Of a DNA stretch of 54,802 bases, positions 1 to 7,825 are shown piece after piece. Position numbers and translations under genes: made by a program. Position 1 is the stretch's first letter, and each line of letters begins with the position of its first letter. Below the pieces are notes generated by a model that saw nothing but the letters and a program-made list of their open reading frames with translations, searched no databases and was not told where the DNA came from. The stretch lies in contig JAJFHQ010000076.1 in NCBI GenBank assembly GCA_021775525.1, positions 1 through 54,802 of the forward strand, written 5' to 3'. Origin of the DNA: Hyphomicrobiales bacterium (GTDB lineage Bacteria > Pseudomonadota > Alphaproteobacteria > Rhizobiales > Methyloligellaceae).

Positions 1-434
1 AATGCAAGCGGGAAACTTTGGAAGATCCTGATAAGTGCGAAAGTAACTTCAACGAGGCGAAAGCCCAGCATGCTGCCGTCGCGCCAAAATATGCAACGAA
101 AGAAGACTGTGCTGCTGATTTTGGAGCGGAAAAGTGTGAAAAAGCACCCTACCAAACATCATCCGGCGGTTCCGTATTTATGCCGTTAATGGCGGGCTAT
201 ATGATGGGATCGCTTCTTAGGGGAGGACGGTCGGGAATTGGAGCGCAGCCTCTATACAGGTCGGCTTCTAGCCCGGGTACGTTCCGGACTGCAGACAATA
301 GAAGTGCTGGTTCAACGACAGGACGCACCCAAGTGGCAAAATCAGCCACATCGCGGCCCTCCGTAAAATCCACAACGATGAGACGCGGCGGGTTTGGATC
401 TTCCGGGCGTCGGTTTGGGTCGGGGGCGACGTGA
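1..434 (+). CDS. DUF1190 (YgiB-like) protein, 5'-truncated by window start
   Basis: The reading frame is open from the first bases of the window (Cys-Lys-Arg-Glu-Thr before the first in-frame TTG at 18), so the gene starts upstream and its N-terminus, in this family usually a lipoprotein-type signal, is not visible. The visible part matches E. coli YgiB: a repeated Cys/Ala-rich segment with APKYATKEDC, then SVFMPLMAGYMMG, a Gly/Arg-rich stretch and a Ser/Thr/Arg-rich tail ending in a TTMRRGGFGSSGR-type motif. No catalytic function is known for DUF1190. In E. coli ygiB lies directly before ygiC, and the same order is seen here with a 34-bp gap, which supports the call. Cysteines are spaced as in family members. 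The gene ends at TGA 432-434. Confidence 0.85.
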   Translation, partial: CKRETLEDPDKCESNFNEAKAQHAAVAPKYATKEDCAADFGAEKCEKAPYQTSSGGSVFMPLMAGYMMGSLLRGGRSGIGAQPLYRSASSPGTFRTADNRSAGSTTGRTQVAKSATSRPSVKSTTMRRGGFGSSGRRFGSGAT

Positions 435-468
435 TTAATCGTATCACGTTTCCAATTTTATAAGCCTC

Positions 469-1635
469 ATGCAGCGTATCTCTGTAAACGAACGACCGGA
501 CCTCAAGCGTGCGGCATCGGAGCATGGCCTTGAATACAGCGCGAGCGGCGGTATCACGGGCTGGGACGAAAGTGCCTATTACCAATTCAGTACGCGCGAG
601 ATTGAAGAAGACCTAGAAGGGCCTACCGAAGAACTCGAAGGCATGTGTATGGAAGTCGTCGACCGTGCGGTCGGGACTGAAAGCGTTTTACAACGTCTCG
701 GAATCCCCGAAAATTATTGGGCTTACATCGACGACAGCTGGCGTAGTGGTGACCGAAATCTCTACGGTAGAATGGATCTGTCATACGATGGCAACGGACC
801 TGCCAAACTTTTAGAATACAATGCCGATACGCCAACCGCGCTTTATGAAACGGCGGTCTTCCAATGGGAATGGTTTGAGCAAGCGACAGAGATGGGCTTG
901 ATCCCAGCGGGTGGCGATCAGTTAAATGATGTTCATGAAAGTATCATCAAAGCCTTCCCCCTTTTAGGGATAGAGGGTGTGACTCACTTCGCCTGCAATA
1001 ACGATATTGAGGACGATAAGGGGACCCTTGAATACTTAAAAGAATGCGCACAAGAGGCCGGGTTGGAAACATGCTTTCTTGACATGGAAGAGATCGGTCT
1101 AAATGAGCACGGGCAACTGACTGATCTAGATGATCGGGCCATTCGAACCTTGGTCAAATTGTATCCTTGGGAATGGATTATGGCGGAAGAGTTTGGCAAG
1201 CAAGTACCGACGTGCTGTGCTCGATTTATTGAACCCCCATGGAAGGCTATCCTCTCTAATAAAGGCCTGATGCCTTTGTTGTGGGGCATGTTTGAAGGCC
1301 ACCCAAATTTGCTACCAGCTTATTTTGAAGACGATCAGGTAGCGGCTGAACTCGTGAGTTCTGGAAATTATGTTCGTAAGCCGATGTTGTCACGCCAAGG
1401 GGCAAATATTGAGATCGTCACTGACGGTCAAACGCATTACAAAAGTGAGGGGCCATATAGCGAGAACGCACACATTATCCAAGGCTTTCAATCCTTGCCT
1501 GAATACGAGGGATATTTTCCCCTCGTCGGGTGTTGGATGATTGCGGGCAAAGCTGCTGGATTGTGCATACGAGAGGATAAAACACTGGTCACAAGCACGG
1601 ACTCTCGTTTTGTTCCTCACGTCATCATAGATTAA
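469..1635 (+). CDS. YgiC/YjfC-type glutathionylspermidine-synthase-like ATP-grasp ligase
   Basis: This 388-residue protein aligns by eye over its whole length with E. coli YgiC (about 386 residues). It starts MQRISVNERPD (YgiC MERVSITERPD) and shares LLEYNADTPTALYE, LYPWEWI, a region around ILSNKGLMPLLWGMF, HPNLLPAYF, a VRKPMLSRQGAN phosphate-loop segment, and a C-terminus near GLCIREDKTLVT. These are the ATP-binding and ligase motifs of the C-terminal domain of glutathionylspermidine synthase, which forms an amide between a carboxylate (glutathione in GspS) and an amine using ATP. The N-terminal amidase domain of GspS is absent, as in YgiC, and the true substrates of YgiC proteins are not established. 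The ATG at 469 lacks a clear Shine-Dalgarno but matches the family start. The neighbours are a YgiB-like gene upstream and a SpeD-like gene 32 bp downstream. Confidence 0.9.
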   Translation: MQRISVNERPDLKRAASEHGLEYSASGGITGWDESAYYQFSTREIEEDLEGPTEELEGMCMEVVDRAVGTESVLQRLGIPENYWAYIDDSWRSGDRNLYGRMDLSYDGNGPAKLLEYNADTPTALYETAVFQWEWFEQATEMGLIPAGGDQLNDVHESIIKAFPLLGIEGVTHFACNNDIEDDKGTLEYLKECAQEAGLETCFLDMEEIGLNEHGQLTDLDDRAIRTLVKLYPWEWIMAEEFGKQVPTCCARFIEPPWKAILSNKGLMPLLWGMFEGHPNLLPAYFEDDQVAAELVSSGNYVRKPMLSRQGANIEIVTDGQTHYKSEGPYSENAHIIQGFQSLPEYEGYFPLVGCWMIAGKAAGLCIREDKTLVTSTDSRFVPHVIID

Positions 1636-1667
1636 GTACCGCAACGTATAGGGAGCACTAAACGACA

Positions 1668-2084
1668 ATGAACGTCGAAGATAATTCAGCGAGTAACGTT
1701 CGGGGATTGATGCCAGGTAAATACGGCATTGAGCTAATCCTCGACCTACACGATTGCGATGAAACAAAATTTACCCGCCCGAGCATTACTGAATATTTTG
1801 AACGGCTGTGTGTGCTGATTGATATGAAACGTGAAGACCTTCATTTTTGGGATGATGAAGGCCTGTCAGAAGAAGACCGGCAAACTTCGCCTCATACCCA
1901 GGGGACATCGGCGGTACAGTTCATCCTCACCAGCTCTATTGTCATTCATACCCTGGACCAACTTAAAGCCGTCTATATCAATATCTTTTCATGCAAAGAG
2001 TATGACCCAAAAGTCGCGGAGAAATTTTCAGTTGAATGGTTTGGCGCCACGGAATGTTCCGCCAGATTTTTAGATCGGGTTTAA
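1668..2084 (+). CDS. SpeD-like protein (S-adenosylmethionine decarboxylase fold, short form)
   Basis: A 138-residue protein with the signature of class 1 pyruvoyl S-adenosylmethionine decarboxylases. The N-terminal strand IELILDLHDCD corresponds to the family's LVAEFYECD. The core TSSIVIHTLDQ...INIFSCK corresponds to ESHLTIHTWPE...IDLFTCG. By this alignment Ser89 is the candidate self-cleavage serine that becomes the pyruvoyl group, and His94 and Cys109 match the catalytic His68 and Cys83 of the Thermotoga enzyme. The residue before the serine is Thr instead of Glu and the one after is Ser instead of His, so the substrate may not be S-adenosylmethionine. Known SpeD paralogues have become arginine or ornithine decarboxylases. 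It sits in an operon, 32 bp after the ligase and 4 bp before the DUF3326 gene. The fold is fairly certain, the reaction is not. Confidence 0.75.
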   Translation: MNVEDNSASNVRGLMPGKYGIELILDLHDCDETKFTRPSITEYFERLCVLIDMKREDLHFWDDEGLSEEDRQTSPHTQGTSAVQFILTSSIVIHTLDQLKAVYINIFSCKEYDPKVAEKFSVEWFGATECSARFLDRV

Positions 2085-2088
2085 GAGA

Positions 2089-3462
2089 ATGCCTTTGCAA
2101 TTGATTGAACGGCACTTTCCGATCCCCGCAGCTCCTGATCATCGCAATATGATTGCGCAAATCGAAAAGGCTATTGAATTCCGTTTGGAAGAGGGTGCGG
2201 TTCCCGTTCGTTTCGCCATCACCGGCATGGACGAGACTCATTATCATTGTGAATTAGGAATGCTGAGTGGTGTGGATGCGCCGACTGCTGATGGACTGGA
2301 ATCCATCTTTGGATTTCAGCCCCGGAAGTTTGAACGAACGGATGAGTTCAATGCGGTATTCCTAGTTCCAACAGGAATTGGTTCTGAAATCGGCGGCCAC
2401 GCCGGAGACGCCACACCGACAGCACGGGTATTGGCCGAAGCATGCGATCGATTGATCACGCACCCAAATGTCGTGAATGCATCAGACTTAAACGAAATGC
2501 CAGAAAACGCGCTTTACGTCGAGGGTAGCGCCATTACGCGCATGATGATGGGGACTGCCGCCTTGCAACGGGTGCGGTCAAACCGCGTGCTGGTGATCAT
2601 TGATGATCATGAAATTGAGATGTTTGCGAACGATACGCTTAATGCGGTGAGCGCTGCGCGTGCAACCTATGGTCTCGATTGTCCCAAAGTCGTGAAGCTT
2701 AGTCCGACGCTCCGCATGACGACCGAATTTGCGAAATCAGGAAGGGCCGCGGGCAAAGTTGAAGGGCTCGACCGCATTCGTGCTGCGTTGGATGAAAACA
2801 AAGGGACGTATGACGCCGTCGCAATCGCGTCCGTTATCGAGTGTGATGACGAATACCACGAAGAATATTTCCATTGCGACGGTCAAATGATCAATCCGTG
2901 GGGGGGCGTGGAAGCAATGCTCACACACACAGTGTCGATGCTTTATGAAATTCCAACGGCGCATTCCCCAATGCTTGAAAGCCAAAAGGTCGCGAATTTT
3001 GATCTCGGCATCGTTGACCCACGCCTTGCTGCAGAAGCGGTCTCGCTGACATTTGTTCAATGCATGCTGAAGGGTTTGCAACGCAGCCCCCGCATTGTGA
3101 CCGATCAGGATGCGATGCGGGCAGCAGGGTTGTTGACAGCGGCAGATGTGTCTTGCCTCGTGATTCCGGATAAATGCGTTGGCCTTCCTACTTTAGCGGC
3201 ACTCGACCAAGGTATCCCGGTCATTGCTGTACGCGAAAATACAAACTTGATGGAAAATGACTTAGGCCTTCTCCCTTGGGCAGAAGGGCAATTACATATG
3301 GTTGATAACTACTGGGAAGCTGTTGGCGTGATGACGGCAATCAAAGCTGGCATCACACCAAACTCACTTCGTCGACCTTTGGGTGCCACGAGAGTCGAAG
3401 ATAAAAAAATAGACTCTCAAACTTCAATGATCGACGAAGCAGAACGGATTATTAATACCTGA
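2089..3462 (+). CDS. DUF3326 family protein
   Basis: This 457-residue protein shows the hallmark DUF3326 sequence PTGIGSEIGGHAGDATP (about residues 97-113), followed by LITHPNVVNASDLNE, NALYVEGSAITRMMMG and VRSNRVLVIIDDHE. A second half begins around PTAHSPMLES and contains VVDPRLAAEAVSLTF-like and CVGLPTLAALDQGIPVIAVREN segments, the latter resembling a nucleotide- or sugar-binding C-terminal strand-loop. The family is known mainly from cyanobacteria and has no established function. The start ATG at 2089 has AAGAGA just upstream and follows the SpeD-like stop by 4 bp, so the two are probably translated together. The N-terminal 80 residues (LIERHFPIPA...) look like an added small domain. It is the last gene of the cluster and no clear intrinsic terminator follows. 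Confidence 0.8.
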   Translation: MPLQLIERHFPIPAAPDHRNMIAQIEKAIEFRLEEGAVPVRFAITGMDETHYHCELGMLSGVDAPTADGLESIFGFQPRKFERTDEFNAVFLVPTGIGSEIGGHAGDATPTARVLAEACDRLITHPNVVNASDLNEMPENALYVEGSAITRMMMGTAALQRVRSNRVLVIIDDHEIEMFANDTLNAVSAARATYGLDCPKVVKLSPTLRMTTEFAKSGRAAGKVEGLDRIRAALDENKGTYDAVAIASVIECDDEYHEEYFHCDGQMINPWGGVEAMLTHTVSMLYEIPTAHSPMLESQKVANFDLGIVDPRLAAEAVSLTFVQCMLKGLQRSPRIVTDQDAMRAAGLLTAADVSCLVIPDKCVGLPTLAALDQGIPVIAVRENTNLMENDLGLLPWAEGQLHMVDNYWEAVGVMTAIKAGITPNSLRRPLGATRVEDKKIDSQTSMIDEAERIINT

Positions 3463-3991
3463 GGCAGAGGTATCTCTCCCATCAGAAATTGGTGTTATAA
3501 TTTTAAAAAAGCATCCAATAAAAGTGGCATAAGTCACATCGTAGTGTCCATCAGGGAGGTAAGGCAGAAAAATCCTTTTTGTCTGTCCATGATTGATCAT
3601 TGGATGTGATGAGTTTGTGGGAATTGGCGTTGGAGGCTGGAGTATTCCGGCCATCGCTGTGGTGCGGTTGCCCTCATCCCACTCGTCGCCCACCAGAGCC
3701 ATCGCCTGACATAAATCCCAAGCGGAGAGACATTTGACGGTGTCCTCCGCTCATGCTCATAAAACCGAGATGCCTGATGTCCGCTACTGGCACCTAGCGG
3801 ACATTCCAAGATGTTCCGTTTTATGTCCGATTTCGGGGGTAAAGCGGACATTCCATGCTGAGTGGTTTTATGTCTGCTTTCGTGGGCTAAGCGGAAGTAG
3901 TTGAGCGCTACGTACCGTTTAGCAATAGCTTGAAGTATTTCTCCAAACAGTGTGACATTGACCAGTCAACTTTGACCACTGGATCAGTCAT
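3463..3991. other. Intergenic region with palindromic repeats, no gene seen
   Basis: No convincing coding sequence is present. Reverse-strand ORFs here begin MSALPPKSDIK, a typical false translation of the TGTCCGC repeat. The first 250 bases are AT-rich with no hairpin-plus-T-run terminator that I can recognise. Bases 3777-3895 carry three repeat units (separate entry). The last 90 bases lead to the Met-Gly protein gene at 3992. The region also marks the change from the AT-richer first cluster to the GC-richer sequence after it. Confidence 0.7.
3777..3895. repeat. Three copies of a TGTCCGC...GCGGACA palindromic repeat
   Basis: Unit 1 (3777-3804) has arms ATGTCCGCT and AGCGGACAT, an exact inverted repeat around a 10-base spacer. 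Unit 2 (3823-3851) has ATGTCCGATTT and AAAGCGGACAT, with one arm base changed. Unit 3 (3870-3895) is more decayed (ATGTCTGCTTT...TAAGCGGA). The units start about 46 bases apart, so this is a small tandem cluster of an interspersed palindrome. Elements of this type are common between genes in Rhizobiales and related genomes. Their role is not known to me. Confidence 0.75.
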
Positions 3992-4771
3992 ATGGGACAT
4001 ATCAGGCTTGGAACCCTGCCAGCCACGCGAAAGTGGCGGGAGGTGGTCGGCCTGGTTTCCGGCGGTGCTCCTCCTGATTCCATCGCCGGCGCAAGCGCTT
4101 CCGCGGCAGAGTCCTCATTCCGTCACGCGCGCGATGATCCCGCACTTCGGCATTCCTTCTGGTTGCTGACCCAGCTTCCGCTGGCGGCGCGCTCTCCCGA
4201 CTTTCTGGAAAGCCTTGATGCACTGGGGCTTCGGATTGATCGTGATCCATCGCTGTTGGAAATTGTGGGGGCACTCACCGAGGCGATTGACCGACAGACG
4301 GAGATCGCGGGCGGGCGGACCGACCTCGGCGAAATGGCACAACTTGCTGCGGCCGATAGCCTGGCGGCGGTTGTGGGTGAGCGCCTGCCAAGCCTGTTTG
4401 GCCCGGTGGCGGAAGACGTGCGTTTGGAGCTCGGTAAGTTCGCCGCGCGCGATCAGTTTGCCGTTCTTGCGCGGGATTTTTTCGCCCGGCTGACACAGCG
4501 CCATCTCGACTATTTCCTGAGCCGTGAACTGTCCAACCACACCGGACCAGGAAAGAGGATAGCCTCAGCTGAGGCTCATGCGGAGTTCAACGCCTCCCTG
4601 GCGCAATATTGTCGTGAGGCATCGCGCATCGTCGAGGCCTTTGCAGGCGGCTGGTTCTCGAAAACCACCTTCGAGGGAGGAATCACGCCGGAGAAGGCCG
4701 GCGCCTTCGTGTTTGTTGCATTGCGCAAGATCAGCAGCGAGCTGCAAAAGCGGAGTGCGGGCGATGGCTGA
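3992..4771 (+). CDS. Met-Gly-starting partner protein of a QueC-like enzyme (putative defence module)
   Basis: A 259-residue, mostly alpha-helical soluble protein with no signal peptide. It begins MGHIRLGTLPATRKW, so a glycine would be exposed after Met removal. The body contains LLTQLPLAARSPDF, GRTDLGEMAQ, FAVLARDFFARLTQRHLDYFLSREL and CREASRIVEAFAGGWFSK segments that look strongly conserved, and I recall similar proteins next to QueC-like genes, but the family has no name I can give. Its stop overlaps the start of the QueC-like gene (ATG 4764, TGA 4769-4771), which implies translational coupling and a joint function. In the Qat defence system and type IV CBASS, QueC-like enzymes are reported to act on an N-terminal glycine of a partner protein, so this could be the substrate. 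The gene itself looks intact. No strong Shine-Dalgarno precedes the ATG. Confidence 0.65.
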   Translation: MGHIRLGTLPATRKWREVVGLVSGGAPPDSIAGASASAAESSFRHARDDPALRHSFWLLTQLPLAARSPDFLESLDALGLRIDRDPSLLEIVGALTEAIDRQTEIAGGRTDLGEMAQLAAADSLAAVVGERLPSLFGPVAEDVRLELGKFAARDQFAVLARDFFARLTQRHLDYFLSRELSNHTGPGKRIASAEAHAEFNASLAQYCREASRIVEAFAGGWFSKTTFEGGITPEKAGAFVFVALRKISSELQKRSAGDG

Positions 4772-5494
4772 TGCACTCATTCTGTGCGGTGGAGCAAAAT
4801 CGCCTGCACTGGATGTGGCAATACCCTTGCGCCTGTCGCTCTCTGGACTAAACGCCAACATCGAACTCCAGATTGAGGATATCAGCCGGCTGATGCTCGC
4901 CGATGTTCCTCCTGTACTCACAGACCTTTTGGAGATTGCGGCCTATGTCTATTGTGCCGATCAGCTGGTGAGCCGTGGGGGTGCGACAATGAGCAGGCTG
5001 GGCGCTGACTGGCGTCGTGATCTGAGGTTCGTTATTCCAGTACGCGAGCCAGAGTTGTGGCAAGCTTCTGAGATCAAGGACAATCTGGAGAGTCTTCTTG
5101 CATTCATGTCAGAAGACACCATCCGCTTCGACTTCATCCCTGCCGAAAATCCCGAGTCGATAAACAGATATTTCAATTTTTCTTCCACGGATGATGTGTC
5201 AATTTCGGCCGAGGAGGTTGCCCTCTTTTCCGGCGGTCTGGATTCACTGGCAGGTGCCGTGGAGACGCTCGAAAGGAAAAGCGCAAGGTTGCTGCTCGTC
5301 AGTCACCAGTCCTCGACTAAAATCGCCGGTCATCAACGGCATCTTGTCAGGGAACTTCATAAGCGCTTCCCTGGAGAGCTGTTGCATGTGCCGGTGCGCA
5401 TCACGAAGAAGGGTGTTTCGACGATCGAGAATACGCAGCGGAGCAGGAGCTTTCTGTTTGCCGCTGTGGCTCTTACCGTCAGCCGGCTCTCTCA
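4764..5494 (+). pseudogene. QueC-like PP-loop (7-deazaguanine-synthase-like) protein, 3'-truncated
   Basis: About 243 residues are recognisable. The N-terminal part (about 1-150) starts MADALILCGGA and is unlike housekeeping QueC. It is followed by the PP-loop VALFSGGLDSLAGAVE (SGGLDS at 156-161) and conserved blocks LLLVSHQSS, LLHVPVRI and TQRSRSFLFAAVAL typical of QueC-like proteins from defence loci (QatC, Cap9). After about 5494 the frame stays open to 5720, but that tail is only the antisense of the histidine kinase 3' end, whose stop codon is at 5492-5494. The C-terminal half of the usual roughly 400-450 residues, including the zinc-binding cysteines of QueC proteins, is therefore missing. 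I infer that a rearrangement placed the kinase here and broke the gene. Confidence 0.75.
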
Positions 5495-7636
5495 GGCGGC
5501 CTTTTTGCCCGGAGGAGGGCCATTGACGGGGAGGCGGACCGTGAAAGTGCTGCCTACGTCTTTCCTGCTGTCGATCGATATCGAGCCATCATGCATCTCG
5601 ACCAGCGTCTTCACAAGTTTCAGCCCAATACCGGTGCCGGCTATTCCGGCTGAGGTCTTGGCCCGGAAAAAGCGCTCGAACAATTTTGGCAAATCATCTT
5701 CGTCGATGCCAAGTCCGTGATCCTGCACCTGAATTAAAACATAGTCACCTTCGCTGTGGGCCGTCACCTGGATATCAGGTGCTCCGGGGGCATACTTCAC
5801 CGCATTAGAAAGCAGGTTTGTAATTACCTGGTCGAGCGCGCCGGCGTCAGCCCTGATGGTCTCGGGCAGGGCGCAGATATCGCAGGAGATAACATGGTCC
5901 TTGGCAATTTCCTGTAAACGCCAGCACGCATCGGAGATGACCTGCCCAACATTGCAAGATTTGATTTCAACGGCGATCTTGCCCTCATCCACGCGAGCTG
6001 CTGTGAGTGTGTCCTCCATCAGCCGCGTCATGCGGTTGACCGCACTTCTTATTTTGTCGACCCGCTTCAGCGTGTCTTCGCTTGAGAGGTTGCCTGCTTT
6101 CTTTTTTAAGCGTTGTGCCGTCGAATCAATAATTGCGAGTGGTGTGCGGAATTCATGGCTGGCCATGGATACGAACTGGCGCTGCAACTCATTGAGTTCT
6201 TTTTCCTTGGCCAATGCTGCTTCAAGTTCCAGCGCTTTCGCTTTTAAATCCGATGTCGCGCTGTTCACGAGTTCCTGGAGATGATCGCGATGCTGCAGAA
6301 GTTCCGCTTCAGCCTGTTTTCGATTGTCGACATCAAGGACAACACATTGCATTGCACTTGATCCGTGCCAGTCAACTTGCCGTACGCGATACTCAACCCA
6401 GAACTCTGAGCCATCCTTCTTCAGCCCCCGGGATTCGTACACTTCTGGTGCATACCGGCCCTTCTTACGGGCGTTATTGTAGTCCCAGATGCGCTGACGT
6501 TCTTCCGGAGCAATCAGCGGATCAACATCGCGCAGGTCAAGGATTTCCCCAGGGTCCGCATAACCGAAAATATCCGCCAGGGCCTGATTGGCGAATAAGA
6601 GCTCCCAGTTCCTGGCTATGAATACACCTTGAATCGAGCCTTCAATCAGGTTGCGGAAATGTTTTTCGCTCTCGCGAAGCGCCTTGTCCGCCCGTTTCTG
6701 CTCCGTGATGTCTTCATGTGTCGCAACCCATCCGCCTCCTTGAAGCGGCCGACGGCTGATAAATACCGTCCTTCCATCACTGAGGTCATGAATCTTGGTT
6801 TCAACCTGTGGATCACCACCCCATTCAAACCGCTCTTGAATGTAGGCAGGGGCATCCCTTCCTGCGTAGATGCCTTTGGCTATGCGGTGTTCAACGATCT
6901 GGGCCAGTGTCGTTCCGGGCCGCAGGAGATCATGCGACACGTAGTACATCGAGGCGTACCGCTCATTGCACACGATCAGCTGCTGGTTTTCATCAAACAT
7001 CACCAGGCCCTGGTTCATGTTCTCCAATGCGGCCTGGAAATGTTCATTTTGTGCACTGAGAGTGGCTTGTTGTTCGCGCAGTTTATGCGCTGCCGTTTCT
7101 GTGATCGCCTTGGCGTCGATAAGCTTTTTTTCCGAACTGGAAGCCGACTTTCGGGATTCGAACAACGACATAATGACCTTGCCGAGTCCGCTGAGGGTGT
7201 CACGTTGACTCTCAGTGAGACTTTTCGGTTCCTTCCCAATCAGGCACAGGCCGCCAATTGCATATCCATCCGGGGTTGTCAGGGGTTGTGCTGCGTAGAA
7301 TCGAACACCAATCTCGCCCGTCACAAGCGGATTGTCAGCGAAACGAGGGTCTTTCGTCGCATCTGGAATTTCAAAGGTTGATTCGGGTTTCAGGATTGCA
7401 TGGGCGCAAAAGGCGATTGCACGCGGCGTTTCCTGCGGCTCCATTCCGTTACGTGCAAAAAAAAATTGCCGATCCCGATCTATGAGGGCGATGACGGAAA
7501 TATCAACATCGCAGACATCGGCAGCAATCCGAATGATCGTTTCGAAAACCGTGTCGGCATTCCTGTCGAGAAGATCGTACTCATACAGAGCACTCAATCG
7601 TTCATTTTCATTCTCGGGTATGTTTGCCTGCGCCAT
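5492..7636 (-). CDS. GAF-PAS-PAS sensor histidine kinase (orphan, soluble)
   Basis: This 714-residue kinase has a GAF domain (about 20-160) of the type in which DVDISVIALIDRDRQFFFA is followed by AFCAHAI. A coiled coil (about 165-205) comes next, then a PAS domain (about 205-315, MNQGLVMFDENQQLIVCNERY), a second PAS with PAC segment (about 325-440), a second coiled coil, HisKA with His494 in SHEFRTP, and an HATPase domain with N box (NLLSNAVKYAP), DHGLGID, FERFFRAK and GTGIGLKLV. There is no transmembrane segment, so it is predicted to be cytoplasmic. There is no receiver domain and no response regulator nearby. It is closely related to the kinase encoded 189 bp upstream. Its 3' end meets the broken QueC-like gene tail to tail. 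Confidence 0.9.
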   Translation of the reverse strand: MAQANIPENENERLSALYEYDLLDRNADTVFETIIRIAADVCDVDISVIALIDRDRQFFFARNGMEPQETPRAIAFCAHAILKPESTFEIPDATKDPRFADNPLVTGEIGVRFYAAQPLTTPDGYAIGGLCLIGKEPKSLTESQRDTLSGLGKVIMSLFESRKSASSSEKKLIDAKAITETAAHKLREQQATLSAQNEHFQAALENMNQGLVMFDENQQLIVCNERYASMYYVSHDLLRPGTTLAQIVEHRIAKGIYAGRDAPAYIQERFEWGGDPQVETKIHDLSDGRTVFISRRPLQGGGWVATHEDITEQKRADKALRESEKHFRNLIEGSIQGVFIARNWELLFANQALADIFGYADPGEILDLRDVDPLIAPEERQRIWDYNNARKKGRYAPEVYESRGLKKDGSEFWVEYRVRQVDWHGSSAMQCVVLDVDNRKQAEAELLQHRDHLQELVNSATSDLKAKALELEAALAKEKELNELQRQFVSMASHEFRTPLAIIDSTAQRLKKKAGNLSSEDTLKRVDKIRSAVNRMTRLMEDTLTAARVDEGKIAVEIKSCNVGQVISDACWRLQEIAKDHVISCDICALPETIRADAGALDQVITNLLSNAVKYAPGAPDIQVTAHSEGDYVLIQVQDHGLGIDEDDLPKLFERFFRAKTSAGIAGTGIGLKLVKTLVEMHDGSISIDSRKDVGSTFTVRLPVNGPPPGKKAA

Positions 7637-7825
7637 CTGCGTGATCTCGTCAGCCTCAACTCCCGTAAAAATAAATGGTCAATGTTAATAACCAGATACG
7701 AACTGATTGTTTGGTGGTTACAAGAATAGGAATTGGAATATTTCTACTTTTGCGTGAAATAACTGACGAGTTGGATGTACATCGGGCTCGCCAAATACAG
7801 GTTATTCCAGATTTTTGGCTGTGAT

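Noticed and set aside
3597..3851. Reverse-strand ORF starting MSALPPKSDIK
   Set aside because: It is a translation of the TGTCCGC palindromes, a known type of false ORF in related genomes, with no family resemblance.
5495..5720. C-terminal extension of the QueC-like frame
   Set aside because: It is the antisense of the histidine kinase C-terminus, and the same open pattern appears over the second kinase at 7815-8078.
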